Assembly: GCA_940671915.1 (NCBI GenBank)
Contig: CALNVZ010003434.1
Coordinates: 16,696,059-16,760,058, forward strand
Direction of reading: 5' to 3'
Origin: Paracentrotus lividus
Lineage: Eukaryota > Echinodermata > Echinoidea > Camarodonta > Echinidae
Length of the DNA stretch: 64,000 nt
This document shows positions 47,362 to 59,559 of this stretch, piece after piece. The first letter of the stretch is position 1. Each line of letters starts with the position of its first letter. Under the pieces are notes generated by a model. It saw only the letters and a program-made list of their open reading frames with translations, was not told the DNA's origin and did not search any database. The position numbers and the translations under genes were made by a program.

Positions 47362-47400
47362 ATTCTTATATTTACAAATAGGTTTGAAGTCAGAACTTAC

Positions 47401-47500
47401 TCTGCTAAGATCCTTGACTGTAGCCTCGTCCCCATCCTTGAGACGATGAACAAAGTCTAACCTCTGATACTTAGCCCTGATGAACTCTGACTTGAATGGA
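47401..47500 (-). CDS. GIT exon: end of ArfGAP domain
   Basis: 100 nucleotides between 'tcaacag' and 'gtaagt'. Reads PFKSEFIRAKYQRLDFVHRL, then KDGDEATVKDLSR; compare IKSEFIRAKYQMLAFVHKLP in GIT1. The first base completes the split codon left by the exon at 53331. Confidence 0.96.
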
Positions 47501-48118
47501 CTGTTGACAAACAACAATACAAGGATAGCAAATAATAATATTAACATTTATCTAAAGCCAATGTCGAGTTTAATATTGTAATGAATTATAAATTGTAAAT
47601 GAAAGTGGTCAAATGTGTCCTCAAATACTTCAGATTTTTTTAAAACAACAGGTGTTTCTTATAAATAGGGTGCATTTTAAATGCTTTACAATGTATAAGG
47701 TATACATGTACAAAGTATTACACAGCAGTTACCTATGAAGAAATCAAAGTACTTTCAAGCAAAATCATTATTATTCTATTAAACACGAACTCGTTTCTTT
47801 ACTGCCAGTCATATTTCTTTCTTTGCCTAAACTGTCTACATATTGTAAACGATCACCTTCAGAAGTGTGCATTACATACATTTTAAATATCATTGACACT
47901 TTCCTCGTTATCAACGCCCCAACCCCACCTACGAAATAAGTGAATTACTTTAAGATTATGAGGAGTTCCTCCCTATAGAATACCAATTATTTACTCAATT
48001 GCCAAGGATATTGATAATTTTCCCCCTCATTGAAATTATACCCAAGGTTAGAAATTAAAAAAAAAAACATTTGACCACTGAGGGCAAGACTCGTAATGTT
48101 ATTGTCACAATCAGTTCA

Positions 48119-48438
48119 GTGCTCTGTAACATAAAGACTTATGATCAATCACAAATTTGAAAAATGGTTCTGATTGGTTCACATTGAAATTTTTATACAA
48201 GAAGTCCATGCAACAAGCATCCTGATTGGCTACTATCGATTTGCAATTGATCATATCTCTGTGTTACAGGGCACAGGCCTCTGCAACATTAATTACAATC
48301 AATTGCAAATCGATAGTAGCTAATCAGGTTGCTTGTTGTATGGACTTCTTGCATTAAAGTCTCACTACGAACCAATCAGAATGGTTGTTTGAAATTTGAA
48401 ATTGATCATAACTCTTTACGTTACATAGCACTGTTGTG
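48119..48438. mobile_element. 320-bp hairpin element with CCAATCAGAAT motifs
   Basis: Left 'gtgctctgtaac' to right 'gttacatagcac' are inverted. Arms include 'tctgattggttc' / 'gaaccaatcaga', 'agaagtccatgcaacaagca' against its inverse, and 'cgatttgcaattgat' / 'atcaattgcaaatcg', nearly to the centre. A related half is at 27799. Confidence 0.85.
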
Positions 48439-48439
48439 C

Positions 48440-51400
48440 ATGTTTTGCAAGTACATCTACTACATGTACAAAAATGTACCTCTTGCAGCATACTAACTCC
48501 TCTACGAAGTAATTCTCATCAATAGATTTCTTTATGTTCTCATCATAATATTCATATCATTATTCAAACTAATCTGTTTCATTATTTTATTTTCTTCTGT
48601 CTGCAGGTTCTTTATATGGCATTTATTGGCACCATAATGATAAGTCCACTTGAATCTTAACCGCTGTGAAAGTAAAATTTTAGACAGGAATGGTGATTTA
48701 TGACTTCATGTACTTATACTCCGTACACATTGAAATGGAACATGAAAATTAATACTCATTGATGTAGCACTGCGCGAATGGCAATCTTGAAATCCATAAA
48801 TTTACAATGTACATGAAATGCAGGAGTATGTACATACATGTATGTAGATGTAGATGCTCTTGTATCATGTAAGTTGTAACATGCAAATACCATGTATCCG
48901 GCCCCGCCCCCATCCCAGCCCCTCCCCTTCCCAATCCCAGCCCCCCAAAAAAATAAAAAATAAATAAAATAAAAATAAATATTTAATGAATAAAATAAAT
49001 AAATGAATTGATCTGCTTTTTTATACTGCAATAGCATACAAACAATACTGAGTAGTCATACATTTTTTTCTCTCCCAAGATGTACATAGGTTTCTGATGT
49101 ACGATAATCAATATTACATGTACAGTGTACACTGTATTTCTTTTCTGTCCATTTAGCCATTTATATTTCTTAATTATTAAAAAAAAAATTAACATCCAAT
49201 TTGATTTTAAGCCTTAAAGCCAAGCTTGAGTTCTTACAGCCAAAATAATTTGAGATAAATCTGTAAGATATATCCTCACATTGTTCCAGTAACATATGGC
49301 TACACAAGATTATATTCACGTTTCGATAATGAAAAAATATCGAAACAGTCCGTCAAATTGAGACTTGGAGTAGACTGCTATATCGCCACAAGTCACAGCA
49401 CAACATACATTTGTACACACACAGATCCGGTGCGAATCGCGTGCACATGATATACCTGTAGACTTTCCACGTGGCTGTGTTATTCACGCATGTGCTTGGA
49501 CGGGCCGTCCAGATACAGAAATTATGCTTATTTTGCTCTTTTCTCAGCAAATTCAGAATTTTCTGTAAATTCCTTTTGTGTGTAGTATTTATTTCCTATG
49601 ATTGAGATTCTGGTATGAACAAGAATGTTTTGATTTATTTCATCATGACTACTATACTCTAGATTATCTTTTAAAAGAATAATATTTAACATACATAACA
49701 TGTACATGTACATACATGTATTAATTTGGAATTGTTTTTTGTTATATCACCTGCAGCAAAAGATGATTCATACTATATGATTTCATATCCTCATTCCCTG
49801 TTATTAATACACTTACATACATTGCAGTCGTAAGTCCAAAGGTTGTGTTTACAGACCTGTTCAAGTTTCAAGTTCAAGAAGAATGCAATATTTTGATACT
49901 TTAAGATTAATGTCATTTTCTTGTGACACAGTTGGAAAATCCTCAAAATATGATATGTCTATTAAAAAGGGATAGTTGATTAAAAGCATTTCCTGATACA
50001 ACATACATGTAGGCCTACATTGTACAAATGTATATTTGATGCATGAATGCAATAATGCATTTGTATATAAAAGTATGTTCTTTCTGCTTGCAAAGCTACA
50101 TGTACATGTAAAAAGTTCTAGTTTTTCATCATTATTATTCAAAGCTCTGAATAGTTCTACAACGTAAATGAAGAATAAAAAAGAAATAAAACATAATTTT
50201 ACAGCAATTTAGCAGACTTGCTTCATATGATCCTGAATGCCAATTCACTGTCATCTGCATTCATTGTATCGAGAGCAAGATGGTAGTATGTTCAAGGATA
50301 TGACTCTGTGCACTAAGATGTGCAGAGTCTTCATTAGCCCAAAGCCGGCAGTAACAATATTTCAGATCCAATGGATGAGCCCGGCCAGATAATATATTTT
50401 TATTTTTTCTCTCAAATAGCACAATATTAAATTGGGTGAAATGTCAGCCCACATCCTCTTGGACTTACTTCCAAACTCGAGCTAGTTATGTAGTTTTTTT
50501 ATAAAAATAGTATAAATCTAGTCAAGTTCAGCTTTGGTTCTTGTACCCCTTCTAGTACGACTTGAGGGTCACGATCAATCAGAAAAAAATATTCTTTTGT
50601 TTTCATGTCAAAAAGACGTGAAATGATGTTAAGATGTCCCATACTTAAAGACACAACATGGAATATACAAGTACAAGTAGCCCTATTTGAAGATTTTGGG
50701 CTGGTGTAACAGCACCTATCGAGGCATACAACTCATCCTCTGAACGTTCATAAAATGACATTGACATTTCATAAACCAGAGCCTCCTGCTTTTAATAGCT
50801 TCTCACTTGGCTAGCCATCCAGCCAGCACTCGCTGACGGACCAAATCTAAATTTAGTTCCCAGAAGTTCATGTACGTTTATGTGGGATCCCACACTGGAC
50901 GATTCAATTTGTGATCTTTACCATTTATAATCCTATTCACTTATTACATTAATCAAGTACTTTAAAGAGGAAGGGATCACTTATGGGAGGATATTCGGTC
51001 CAAGCACAAAGAATTATTGGTCTAAACAATGTTTACAATTTACACAAAACTACACATTTGGTGAGTTCAAATGAAAGCAATACAGGAAAATGATTTGTTT
51101 TATAGTACTACTCTATTGATATTGAAATGACTCGGTAATAAAAATGAAATATTGAGAAAAGATGGTTACATGGTAAAAAAAAAAAAAAAATTAGGTACAA
51201 AGTAAAGCACTCCTCAAATTTGTGGGAAAATAAATTCCAGAAATGTTTGTCTCATTTCATTGCCTTCATGTAAAAGAGATTAGTTATTGGAGAGATGGTG
51301 CTTTGGATATTGAACTAAACATGTACTTTGTAAGCTAGAATAATTACTAATTGTAGCAGTATTCAGCAGAATATCTTTGCTGTTTCCATTACTACATGCA

Positions 51401-51847
51401 ATTTAATCAGTTCCATACATTCACAAGAACAGTTTCATTTGATTTGATGTTAAAAGATTTAAGAGTTATAATACACATGTACATGTATATCTTGAATCTC
51501 ATCTCCATATGAATGAAATAGCGTACTGTAGATCTGCAGTCCATAAAAGAATGATGCTGTTCAAAAGAGAAAGCTGATCCTTAGAAAATGTACAAGTACA
51601 TTGTACAGTGTATTTCTCGGTATAAAATGTATCTCCATGTAAAATTACAAATTCTGCTTTTGGAAGACGTGTGTCCTCGAGATGCAGGCACATATCAGTG
51701 GTGCTCCACACAGTTCGTTTCTGCTGTACTATTATAGCAAACTGAAGAGCATACAAACTGCACTAGTAAAAAAAAAATTAAATAAATTTGTTTTTCCTAC
51801 ACTGTACCTACATGTATGTAGGCCTACATGTATATGAACATGTACGA
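48440..51847. other. GIT intron, nothing recognised
   Basis: AT-rich, with several 'tacatgtacatg' runs. No exon or element boundaries could be supported. The part from about 50995 recurs in the noisy duplicate at 60275. Confidence 0.4.
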
Positions 51848-52056
51848 GGGGGTGTTTCGCAAAGAGTTATATTATATTAAGTCGCTCTTAACTTCTGTGT
51901 GCATCCTGTTTCATAACACGCAATATTATACTTCTCAATGGTGCGCATCCCCTGGGCATGATCTGACCAATGAGGTTACGCGTAATAAACTGCACGCAAC
52001 TAGGGGTTTAAGTGCGATTTTTATATAGTCCACTTAACTTTTTGTGAAACACCCCC
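51848..52056. mobile_element. 209-bp MITE, GTTTCACAAAGAGTTAAG family, second copy
   Basis: Ends GGGGGTGTTTCGCAAAGAGT and 'aactttttgtgaaacaccccc'. Shares 'gcgcatcccctg' and 'aggggtttaagtgcga' with the 46560 element, in inverted order. Confidence 0.85.
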
Positions 52057-52974
52057 AGGATAACCTGGCCACCCTTTACATGTAAACCCGTAATTTTTAC
52101 GATAATGTATCAAAACTGGCTATCCCCCAAAAATACCAGTACCCATTTTAAACTAACCACCACAAACAGTAATAGAACCCTTTTACATTGGAATAAACTG
52201 GCCATAAGTACAGGGAACAAGTACATGTACATGTACATGTGGACAACATTCTAACTTGTGCAATGTTCTATTGTGTATACCCTGCCTCTCAGACCATATA
52301 GTGTATGAATTTTCATAATTTTTTACACCAAATCTGTGTATATATAAATTTATACCCGAGACTTTGAATACAGTGTTTGGTTACAATCAACCCATTTGAT
52401 AGCCCACCATACAGTCACAGCTTCAGGACATTGGTGACTCATAACCCCTATCAGAATACATTACTATTCAAATTACTCAACAAAATCTTAGAGCAGCAAG
52501 CCAACTAGAATACATTGTAGTCTACTAGTGACACATAACAAAATAATAGCCAGGTTTTATTTTTGGGCGGAGAGGGAAGGTGGAATTTAATGCTATGAAA
52601 TCTACACTACATACTGTACATGTACACCTAGTTGTTGTGTGTCTGGACACATGATTATAACTTGCAAGCAATGTCTTTGATTTTCTTTTACGACAGAGCA
52701 CAAAATTTAAAGCAAATAATAAAATGACTGTGCACAGGAAAAACATGTACATTTTTAGCCCCAACTTCTAGGACAGGCCCTTCACACACATTTATTGGAG
52801 TACTTGCAAAACTAATTTCTTGACTTTATCTACATGTACATGAATTAATGAAGAAACTTCCCCCCCCCCCAAAAAAAAAAAAGAAGAAAATAATAAAATA
52901 AACATAGGTTTTGAATATTGTTTGTTTGCCATTGCAAGATGTTTAGATGCAATCTTACGGGTCAGAACCCTGTT

Positions 52975-53320
52975 GTTAGGTTTAAATGCATTCTCCTTTG
53001 TCTGAACATACTCATGGGTTTGAATACATACTCGTGGATTTGAACGCATACCTGTTAGAAGTTTGAATGCATACTCATAAGTTTGAACGCATACTTGTAG
53101 GTTTGAATGCATACTCGTAGGTTTGAACACATATTCATAGGTTTGAACATATATTCATAGGTTTGAACTCATACTCATACATTTGAACACATTTCATACA
53201 TCGTGTTTGAACGTATACTTGTAGATTTGAACATATACAAGTGTACATGTATATGTCGAGCGCATGGTTCTAGGGTTGAATGCATACTCTTTGGTTTGAA
53301 CTATATTCATATCTTTGATG
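52975..53320. repeat. Minisatellite, about 21-bp unit 'gtttgaacacatactcatag'
   Basis: Roughly a dozen or more diverged copies of a 20-22-base unit ('aggtttgaatgcatactcgt' and variants) end close to the donor of the GIT exon at 53331. Frames through it show a seven-residue periodicity with no coding meaning. A garbled copy lies at about 62140-62470. Confidence 0.88.
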
Positions 53321-53330
53321 GCATACTCAC

Positions 53331-53443
53331 TGGACAGAGTCCTTTGAATTAGGTTTCCTTTTACCGCTCCTGACTTGTGATGGATCCAAGAGTGAGTGTT
53401 CCCAGATGGAGTTGGCCCCATTGCTTACTAGAGCATGCACCAT
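53331..53443 (-). CDS. GIT exon: ArfGAP domain, middle
   Basis: 113 nucleotides between 'ttaatag' and 'gtgagt'. Reads MVHALVSNGANSIWEHSLLD, then PSQVRSGKRKPNSKD; human GIT1 has MVHTLASNGANSIWEHSLLD. Phase 0 in, phase 2 out. An indel-damaged copy lies near 62480-62600 in the duplicated tail of the window. Confidence 0.96.
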
Positions 53444-53514
53444 CTATTAAAAACAAAGGAAGATATTTAATGTAAAATAAAAAGAGGAAAATGTATTAGA
53501 TGAAACCTAAAGCT

Positions 53515-53741
53515 GGTATCTCACTTCACGAAGATGTCTCTGGGACTAGGACAAGCAGAGAAGTCTCTGATAGTAGTTTCTGTCGCAGAGACGTCTCTGT
53601 GACAGAAAAAAATTCATAGATTTTAACATGTAAGTGTATTTGATTTTTCCATGACCCATGAGACGTAGCGGAAACTCAAGAGACGTCTCCATGACTAATC
53701 TCAAAACCATCTCAAAACCATTTTATGGCAAGTGAGATACC
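53515..53741. mobile_element. 227-bp MITE with 'gagacgtctc' palindromes
   Basis: Ends GGTATCTCACTT and AAGTGAGATACC. The interior carries several 'gagacgtctc' or 'agacgtctct' palindromes. Related to 19905-20096. Confidence 0.75.
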
Positions 53742-54089
53742 ATCATCCATAAGTTTTGAAAGTATGATTTGAAGTGTTCTACATGTGGGCAGTCAATAGA
53801 AGTGTTTTTACTATCAAAACAAAGAAAGGAATTCAAAGACGATGGTGTTGCCTTTAATAGTTTCTATCACAATGACAAAGAGAGAAAAGGCTTTGAAATG
53901 GTATTGACAGCTCTTTTGACAGGTACTTGAATCAAAATAGTAAGTGCTTTTGCTTTCTAACTTGAGATGATATAAATCTGTTACCTTTATGTCACTATGT
54001 TTCCTGTGTGAAAATATCTTCTGTTCTTTAAAGACAACAACTGTAACGGTCAGTTAATCCCTCACATATGTAGAATCATGTGCACTCAC

Positions 54090-54235
54090 CTCTTAAGGCT
54101 ACAGTTTGGCTAAGGGGGTCCATGATGATGTGGGAGAGCCATGATCTGAGATAAGTAGCCCAAGACTCCTGTGAACACTGCATCATTTGTCATACACAAA
54201 GACACTTCGATTCTATGATGCCAACTCAACCAACC
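54090..54235 (-). pseudogene. Decayed copy of GIT ArfGAP exon (outer copy)
   Basis: Covers nearly the whole exon on the minus strand, from 'ggcatcatagaatcgaagtg' to 'agccttaagag', and keeps a canonical donor 'gtgagt'. In-frame stops and a Cys-to-Tyr change in the zinc finger make it non-coding. A (CCAA)n-like run separates it from the nearer copy. Confidence 0.82.
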
Positions 54236-54257
54236 AACCAACTAAACAAACAACAAA

Positions 54258-54350
54258 CAAACCATCTACAATTGTCGTTCAAGACTCCTGTGAACAATGC
54301 AACATTCGTCACAGACCAAGACACCTTGATTCGGTGATGCCCACCCCAAC
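54258..54350 (-). pseudogene. Partial copy of GIT ArfGAP exon (nearest copy)
   Basis: In the exon frame it reads [20 protein letters not shown], then LERQL and a stop. The second cysteine pair is kept. No acceptor or donor of the original type remains. About 85 bases of similarity to the exon at 54394. Confidence 0.82.
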
Positions 54351-54393
54351 CAATTAACCAACGACACATCAAACCATCTAGACACGTTCTTAC

Positions 54394-54530
54394 CTCATAA
54401 AGGCTCCTTGGCCAAGGGGGTCCATGTGGGAGAGCCCTGATCTGAGATATATGTCTTCCAAGACTCCTGTGGACACTGCAGCATTCGTCACAGACCAAGA
54501 CACCTCGATTAAGTGATGCCCATCCAGGAT
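54394..54530 (-). CDS. GIT exon: ArfGAP zinc finger, second half
   Basis: 137 nucleotides between 'ctatcag' and 'gtaaga'. Reads (D)[17 protein letters not shown], then [19 protein letters not shown]. It carries the second cysteine pair of the C-x2-C-x16-C-x2-C zinc finger (VCDEC) and the catalytic arginine region (VHRSLG). The segment after HIS ([17 protein letters not shown]) departs from vertebrate IVKHLRHSAWPPTLLQ. The first cysteine pair must lie in an upstream exon that I could not find. Partial decayed copies follow at 54258-54350 and 54090-54235. Confidence 0.96.
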
Positions 54531-55226
54531 CTGATAGAAAAAATAGAAGCAACATTGAAATACATTCTGAAGTGTATGTAGTGTCAGTACAATGTACAAT
54601 GGCTCAAGTTACAGTATGGCAGACATGCCAATGCAGACAAAGCATTAAAATCATAAATTCTTGTCAACGCTAATGTTAAATTTGAGTTTATTGCAGCCCT
54701 TTTACAAGTCATCATTGGGCATTTCCTGGTCATTGTATACAATATACATTGTATGTGTATCTAGACAAACATGCAATAATCAGGGCAAAAAAATGATAAA
54801 ATTTTTTATTGAATAACTTTCGATACCCTAATTCTTTAAAATTTAACACTGGAAACAGGGGGTACATGTACCATGAATTTGATTTTGTGCTGTTTCATAG
54901 CATGTACATGTACATTTGTAGTGTACTGTCTCACTCTCTCTCTCTCTCTCTCTTTGAAAAAAAAAATAAGCACCAATCAATACTTAACATCACACGCAAT
55001 GTATGGTCTGAAAATAAACTTGTCTCAGACCAAACGGCATGATGGATACATGTATATTTGGCATTGCTATCAAAATTACTCAAAAGAAATTTCAGGATTG
55101 TATGTAATTCAATCTCTGCACAATATCCTGTACATGTCCAGAATACTTCAAAAGGAGACATCTACATTGTATGTATGTACAAATATGTACACTAGATTCT
55201 ATGTACAAACTTGGCTCACTGCTATA

Positions 55227-56255
55227 TATATGGGCAAGTCCACGCTGTTTTGCAATGTAACAAACCGGACATTCAGGGACAAAATAGACCTTTTTTGATA
55301 AATCTTAAATTGAAATCCCAGTCCTTACGTATAATTTTGAAGGTACTAAGAACCTTCAACAAAATCATAAACAATAATTGAAATAACTCACTTCATATTT
55401 AATTTATGATAATTTATGCGTTCGTAACACATGGGACCAGAAAAAATGGTGTTTTTGAATTTTGAATTTGTTCACATGATACTAGGAATTTAAAAAGCAG
55501 ATAAAAACTTGCATAGTCACATCCTCTTAACCATGTAATAAACTTTGTAAATACATATTTTAATGTCAATACAGCCTCACGTTTTCTGGCAATTTGTCAA
55601 GTTTTATAAAATATGACATGTAACACATGAGACACGTAACACATGGGATAATTATTCCATGAAATATTTCCCATTAAATATATGGTGTAGCCAAGGCGCA
55701 GCAACATGTTGTGTAAAAAAATCCCACTAATGAAACAAAAGAACCATAAACACATTACTGTAAAAAAGTAAATATTTTGTTTCAGTACTTGAGGTGGGAG
55801 GGTGAGTAATAAAACTATATTATTTTACATCAGCTCAGTAACTTTTGTGAGACTACTACTGAGACATGAATACTCTAAGAATAAAAATATGGAAAGTTAT
55901 GTCCTACTCCTAGGTTTGTGATATTTTCACCAGAGGAAGCCAAGATGATATTGAAACAGAAAATACATACTTTTTGGTTGTATTCCTATAACAAACCTTT
56001 AGAAATATTGGTTGAAAATAGCATTTTTAATGCAATTTATCATTTTTTCATGAATATTAATGAGCCTTGTGATGTCATATGACCTTGAAATGACTTTTTG
56101 ACCTCATTTGCATAAAGTTTATTTCATACACTTTGTGGTGATATATGATACATTATATGTACTTTTAAAACCTTACTGACACACTTGACACAAAAATGGT
56201 CGAAAAGTTGAAAAATCACCACCTCGGGAACAAATAGCTTGGACTTGCCCATATA
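55227..56255. mobile_element. 1.03-kb element with TATATGGGCAAGTCCA ends
   Basis: Left TATATGGGCAAGTCCACGCT and right AGCTTGGACTTGCCCATATA are inverted. The interior repeats 'gtaacacatg(g/a)ga' phrases. No coding frame. Confidence 0.72.
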
Positions 56256-56319
56256 CAATCACACTGGAGCTGTGATTAATTTATAAAGCATGGGCAAAAA
56301 TTATTTACATGTAGACCTG

Positions 56320-56451
56320 GGGCCCGTTTCTCACTGTCATACGTCTACTTTCATGGACATCTCATTGAAACGCATGATTATTCTATATTACACATGTCCC
56401 TATGGGTTGTCCAAGAACTTAGACTTTTAATACTGTTTCGAGAAACGGGCC
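56320..56451. mobile_element. Small MITE with GGGCCCGTTTCTC ends
   Basis: Left 'ggggcccgtttctc' and right 'gagaaacgggcc' are inverted; 'cttagactttta'-like and 'gtctacttt' phrases continue the arms. About 130 bp. Confidence 0.68.
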
Positions 56452-57227
56452 AAAAGCTCTTTTCATATGAAGGGTTCTATGTTAATATCTTTGTAATGTT
56501 AAAAATCAAAGACATGATACAGAAGCATTAAAAGCAAGTCAATCAGAGAGATCGCTTTGAATTCTTGAAGCAAGACTGGGCTGCAATGACAAGTGAGAAG
56601 AAACCCTTATGAAAAAGAGCTTAATCTAATCATCTTTTCTGAGCTGTACATTTAGCTCTGAATACATGTACAGAGCTCTTCAAATTAACACAGGGGAAAA
56701 GAAGCACTTTGAACCTACAAATAAATAACTTCTTAGAACTACAAATGATTACTAAATTACTATTACATGTACATACATTGTAGATATTTGAACAATTGTT
56801 TGTAACATTTTGTGTACTTCATTTTCCTTCAAATTTGTTACCTGGGCAACCAATAATTTCTCATATTAGAAACCATTCATACATGATACGATATAGTATT
56901 ATGTTTCATAGTTTAGTAAATAATTAATCACAGCCAAAGTGAAATATGAAAGTGGATTCCAAATGTACAGTCAACAACATCAGCATGCCAAACCCTTGAT
57001 CTTTTGAGAGCAGAAGGTCGTTAACATAGTACTACATGTGTTACTTACATAGCCTTTTAATAGTGCCTTTATGGCACTTCTTGGAGATCCTATCAAGCCT
57101 CCATTGCTCTCTAGTCATTACCATTGGAATTTTAATAGAGAGAGCATCAGATGAGTTTAAGGTCGATGATACATGTACATGTACATCTGGATTACTAATT
57201 GCAATCTCGTCTGTTGCTCATTAATCT

Positions 57228-57733
57228 TAGGGTGTGTTCAATGTTCATTTTCAAATTTTAAAACGCCAACATGAATCATGATACAAAACGCAATTACAAA
57301 ACGTTGATATAAAGAGAAACAAGTGGGTGTTCTTTGTCCCCGTTCCCGGTTGTAAAAGTAAACATGTTTCAAATCTCCATTCTGAGAAAAATTTAAACGC
57401 TGAATAAGATGCGTTTTGAATCACGATCAGATTTAATTTTACGACCTTGAGCATCGCGAATGCAACGGAATGCGACACTGAACACAATTAAGTTTTTAAA
57501 TGCATTTAAATGTCCTCTCGCAGTGGAAGCTTCCGGTGCGAGTGAAAAAAAAGCGCAGATGTTTGTTTTTGAGAGCAGGGAACTTAAAGACGATGGACGT
57601 ATAATCAGCTTTAAATTTTTGACACTGAACAGTGTACCTCTGATTGTGTATGTGTTGTGTGTTTTGTAATTGCGTTTTATATCATGATTCATGTTGGCGT
57701 TTAAATTTGAAAATGAACATTGAACACACCCTT
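57228..57733. mobile_element. 506-bp element with TTAGGGTGTGTTCAATG ends
   Basis: Left TTAGGGTGTGTTCAATGTTC is mirrored at the right, and the arms stay complementary for about 75 bases ('acgccaacatgaatcatgat', 'aaaacgcaattacaaaac'). Interior phrases such as 'gcgttt' recur. Non-coding. Confidence 0.82.
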
Positions 57734-57879
57734 AGTTGCCTTAGGGTGATCGTGATTAACCCTCCATCCCTCAAACAGCTTGTAACTTTTTTTGCAAATT
57801 CTGGATTTAGCCGACAATAGCCTTACAAATAGCTCCAAACCACCCCTAGCCCATCAACAAACTGCCAATCACTCTTAAG

Positions 57880-58145
57880 CGCACTACACCAAGTTTTAAA
57901 AATTTGATTACATGTCCATGTAGGGAATTTAATTAGCTACCACTGGAGCGAATGTTAGGAAATATCATGAAGTCATGCTTCAGTGAGCAATGGTTGAATG
58001 CAAAAATGTTATTTTTTGAAGTTCACAAACCTAAAAATCACAACTTTGATTCAATGATATCGGACCAATTTTTAGATTTTAAACATTTCACGCATCAGAA
58101 TGTATGCAAAACGTGCTTCCAAACATACAGAAAGGATATTTGCTG
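57880..58145. repeat. Fragment of the 1.87-kb palindromic family
   Basis: Matches about 7550-7800: 'gtccatgtagggaatttaat', 'gtcatgcttcagtgagcaat', 'tgtatgcaaaacgtgcttcc'. Only one arm is present. Confidence 0.75.
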
Positions 58146-58476
58146 CATACGTAAACCCTGGATACATAAACCGAGTCCTTTTATACTGTATCATCAATCC
58201 CATTTTCACAAATTTCCAAGAGATCCACACAGTTATACCCATGAACTGGGGTTTTTAAAAATAACATTGTAGAGGCCTATTCGGTTAAAAAATCCCGAAC
58301 TTTGATTTTGATGTCGAGACTCAAGTATTGTTCAGATCAAATGGCTCCCAAAACTTTTGAAAGAATTTCAAAATACAAATTAAATTGTCATAAATCACAG
58401 ATTATCGTTAGAAATGGATAAACTAGTCATGGGGATGGTGCTATTTATAGTGATGTGCAATTCCGAATGTCTCCAG

Positions 58477-59526
58477 CAGGGCCGGCGGAGACGGGGGGGC
58501 CTGGGGGGGCCAGGCCCCCCCACTTTTTTGCCAGAAATTTTAATATTTTCTAAGGGGAAAAAGGGAAAAGAAAGAAAAAGAAGAACGGGAAGGAGAGGCA
58601 AAATGTGTTTAAAATACATTACCTTCGGGTTCTTGAGGAAGCCATTTTTTTTTCTGCTCGCGCATCGCGCTCGCAAGGTTCTCTCAATAAGGCACATTGA
58701 CTGATGATCCCTTATGTCCCATATTAGTAAAGTTATGTAAATATTTCTACTCGCACTTGGCCCTCGCAATTTATTTTTGTTAAAATTGAGGTGATCTTGA
58801 CCCATAGAAGAATTCAAACAAAAAGAAATAAGATGGAAAATGTACGTAAAATTTTCAGCTCGCGCTTCGCGCTCGCAAATTCCTCTCAGAAAGACTGATT
58901 CCTGACGTACGTCGCAAAGTGAAGTGATGGATGTCATTAAATAATCAAATTTCAAAATCTAGAATACACTACCTTCAGTTAATTATAAGTCAAATTTTTT
59001 CGGCTCGCGCTTCGCGCTCGCAAACTTTTCTTCAAAAAGCTCATTGACTGATCCCTGGCGTCCCAAATAAGAAATGTTATGTAAAATTTTCTGCTCGCGT
59101 TTCGCTCTCGCAATTTGTTTTTGTTTAAATGAAGGTGATCGTTACCTAGCTAGTAACAAAATTCAAACAAAAATACATAAGAGTAGAGGGGGAAATGTGC
59201 GTAAAATATAGGGCCTACGGCCTTTGCATCACTGTGAGCCAAAATTTTCACCTCGCGCTTCGCGCTGGCAAATGTGTCTAAGATGGGATGACAATTATCA
59301 AAATGTGTACGGAATTCACTACCTTCAGGTAATTATAAGCCAAAATTTTCGGCTCGCGCTGCGCGCTCGCAAATGTGTCTCAGATGAGATGACAGTTATC
59401 AAAATGTGTATAGAATACACTACCTTCTCTAAAAAGTCCCTTACCGACCCCTGACTTCGCGCTTGAATATGATCTGCTCATTCACAAAGCAAAAGTGCAC
59501 TTTTTCACATTTCAACCCCCCCCCCG

Positions 59527-59559
<33 letters not shown>

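Larger units (their letters stand above)
20666..54530 (-). other. GIT gene (ARF GTPase-activating protein GIT1/GIT2 type), 17 of its exons
   Basis: GIT proteins are multidomain ARF GTPase-activating scaffolds. In animals they bind PIX Rac/Cdc42 exchange factors through the SHD and paxillin through the C-terminal FAT-like helices, and act at focal adhesions, the cell edge and endosomes. Here 17 coding exons on the minus strand follow the vertebrate domain order, and each splice junction keeps phase. Together they make 2360 nucleotides (about 786 codons with stop), close to the 760-770 residues of vertebrate GIT1/2 once a missing first exon of about 20 codons is allowed for. Introns run from under 0.5 kb to about 9.8 kb (between 28327 and 38065). 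Invertebrates usually have one GIT gene, so GIT1 against GIT2 cannot be decided. No promoter is visible. A possible poly(A) signal (AATAAA on the minus strand) lies at 20424-20429 but is unproven. Confidence 0.96.

Noticed and set aside
52792-53130. 112-codon frame with a seven-residue repeat
   Set aside because: It is the translation of the 21-bp minisatellite.
52975-53320. CRISPR-like regular repeats
   Set aside because: Units are directly adjacent without spacers and the context is an animal intron; a minisatellite explains it.
58395-58955. 186-codon minus-strand frame with Pro/Arg runs
   Set aside because: It runs across the GC-rich motif array and the poly-C/G end of a repeat element and shows no domain.
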